A stretch of 5,479 bases of DNA. Origin: DATFPQ01 sp035264765 (GTDB taxonomy: Bacteria; Actinomycetota; Actinomycetes; Actinomycetales; Angustibacteraceae). Positions 5,476-5,479 of this stretch are shown here, piece by piece. How positions within the stretch are numbered: position 1 is the first letter of the stretch; each line of letters opens with the position of its first letter. The stretch is taken from positions 1 through 5,479 of the forward strand of contig DATFPQ010000109.1 in assembly GCA_035264765.1 (NCBI GenBank), given 5' to 3'. The position numbers were made by a program, and so were the translations under genes. Under the pieces are notes generated by a model, which did not search any database, had not been told where the DNA came from, and worked only from the letters and a program-made list of their open reading frames with translations.

Positions 5476-5479
5476 AACC

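Overview
The window is very GC-rich, with strong G/C preference at third codon positions, and all five genes lie on the minus strand. Gene content and protein character point to a high-GC actinobacterium (Actinomycetota). The genus cannot be fixed from this window. Four of the five genes start with GTG.

Read in the direction of transcription (right to left), the order is: ald, alanine dehydrogenase (5457-4342); xerD, a tyrosine site-specific recombinase (4321-3254); a ParA/Soj-type ATPase gene with no parB beside it (3242-2313); scpA, the kleisin subunit of the SMC-ScpAB condensin (2344-1340); and a secreted GH25 muramidase with C-terminal Ig-like repeats (from 1297, running off the left edge). 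The first four genes are separated by 20 nt, 11 nt and a 32-nt overlap, so they are very probably one transcription unit. The GH25 gene follows after 42 nt with its own clear Shine-Dalgarno sequence. A stem-loop at the scpA stop codon may partly separate it from the upstream genes.

The core is a chromosome-maintenance cluster: XerD resolves chromosome dimers, the ParA ATPase probably acts in segregation or nucleoid positioning, and ScpA bridges SMC heads. A similar xerD-parA-scpA grouping is familiar in actinobacteria, as is ald nearby in some lineages, so this part is not novel. The less ordinary points are that scpB does not directly follow scpA, that a wall-lytic enzyme sits there instead, that two sizeable inverted repeats lie in scpA (one in its 5' coding part, one around its stop), and that XerD carries a C-terminal tail.

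There is no RNA gene, mobile element, CRISPR array or attachment site that I can support, and no gene-free stretch longer than 42 nt. The long plus-strand open frames are composition-driven shadows. I did not find a convincing undescribed system here.
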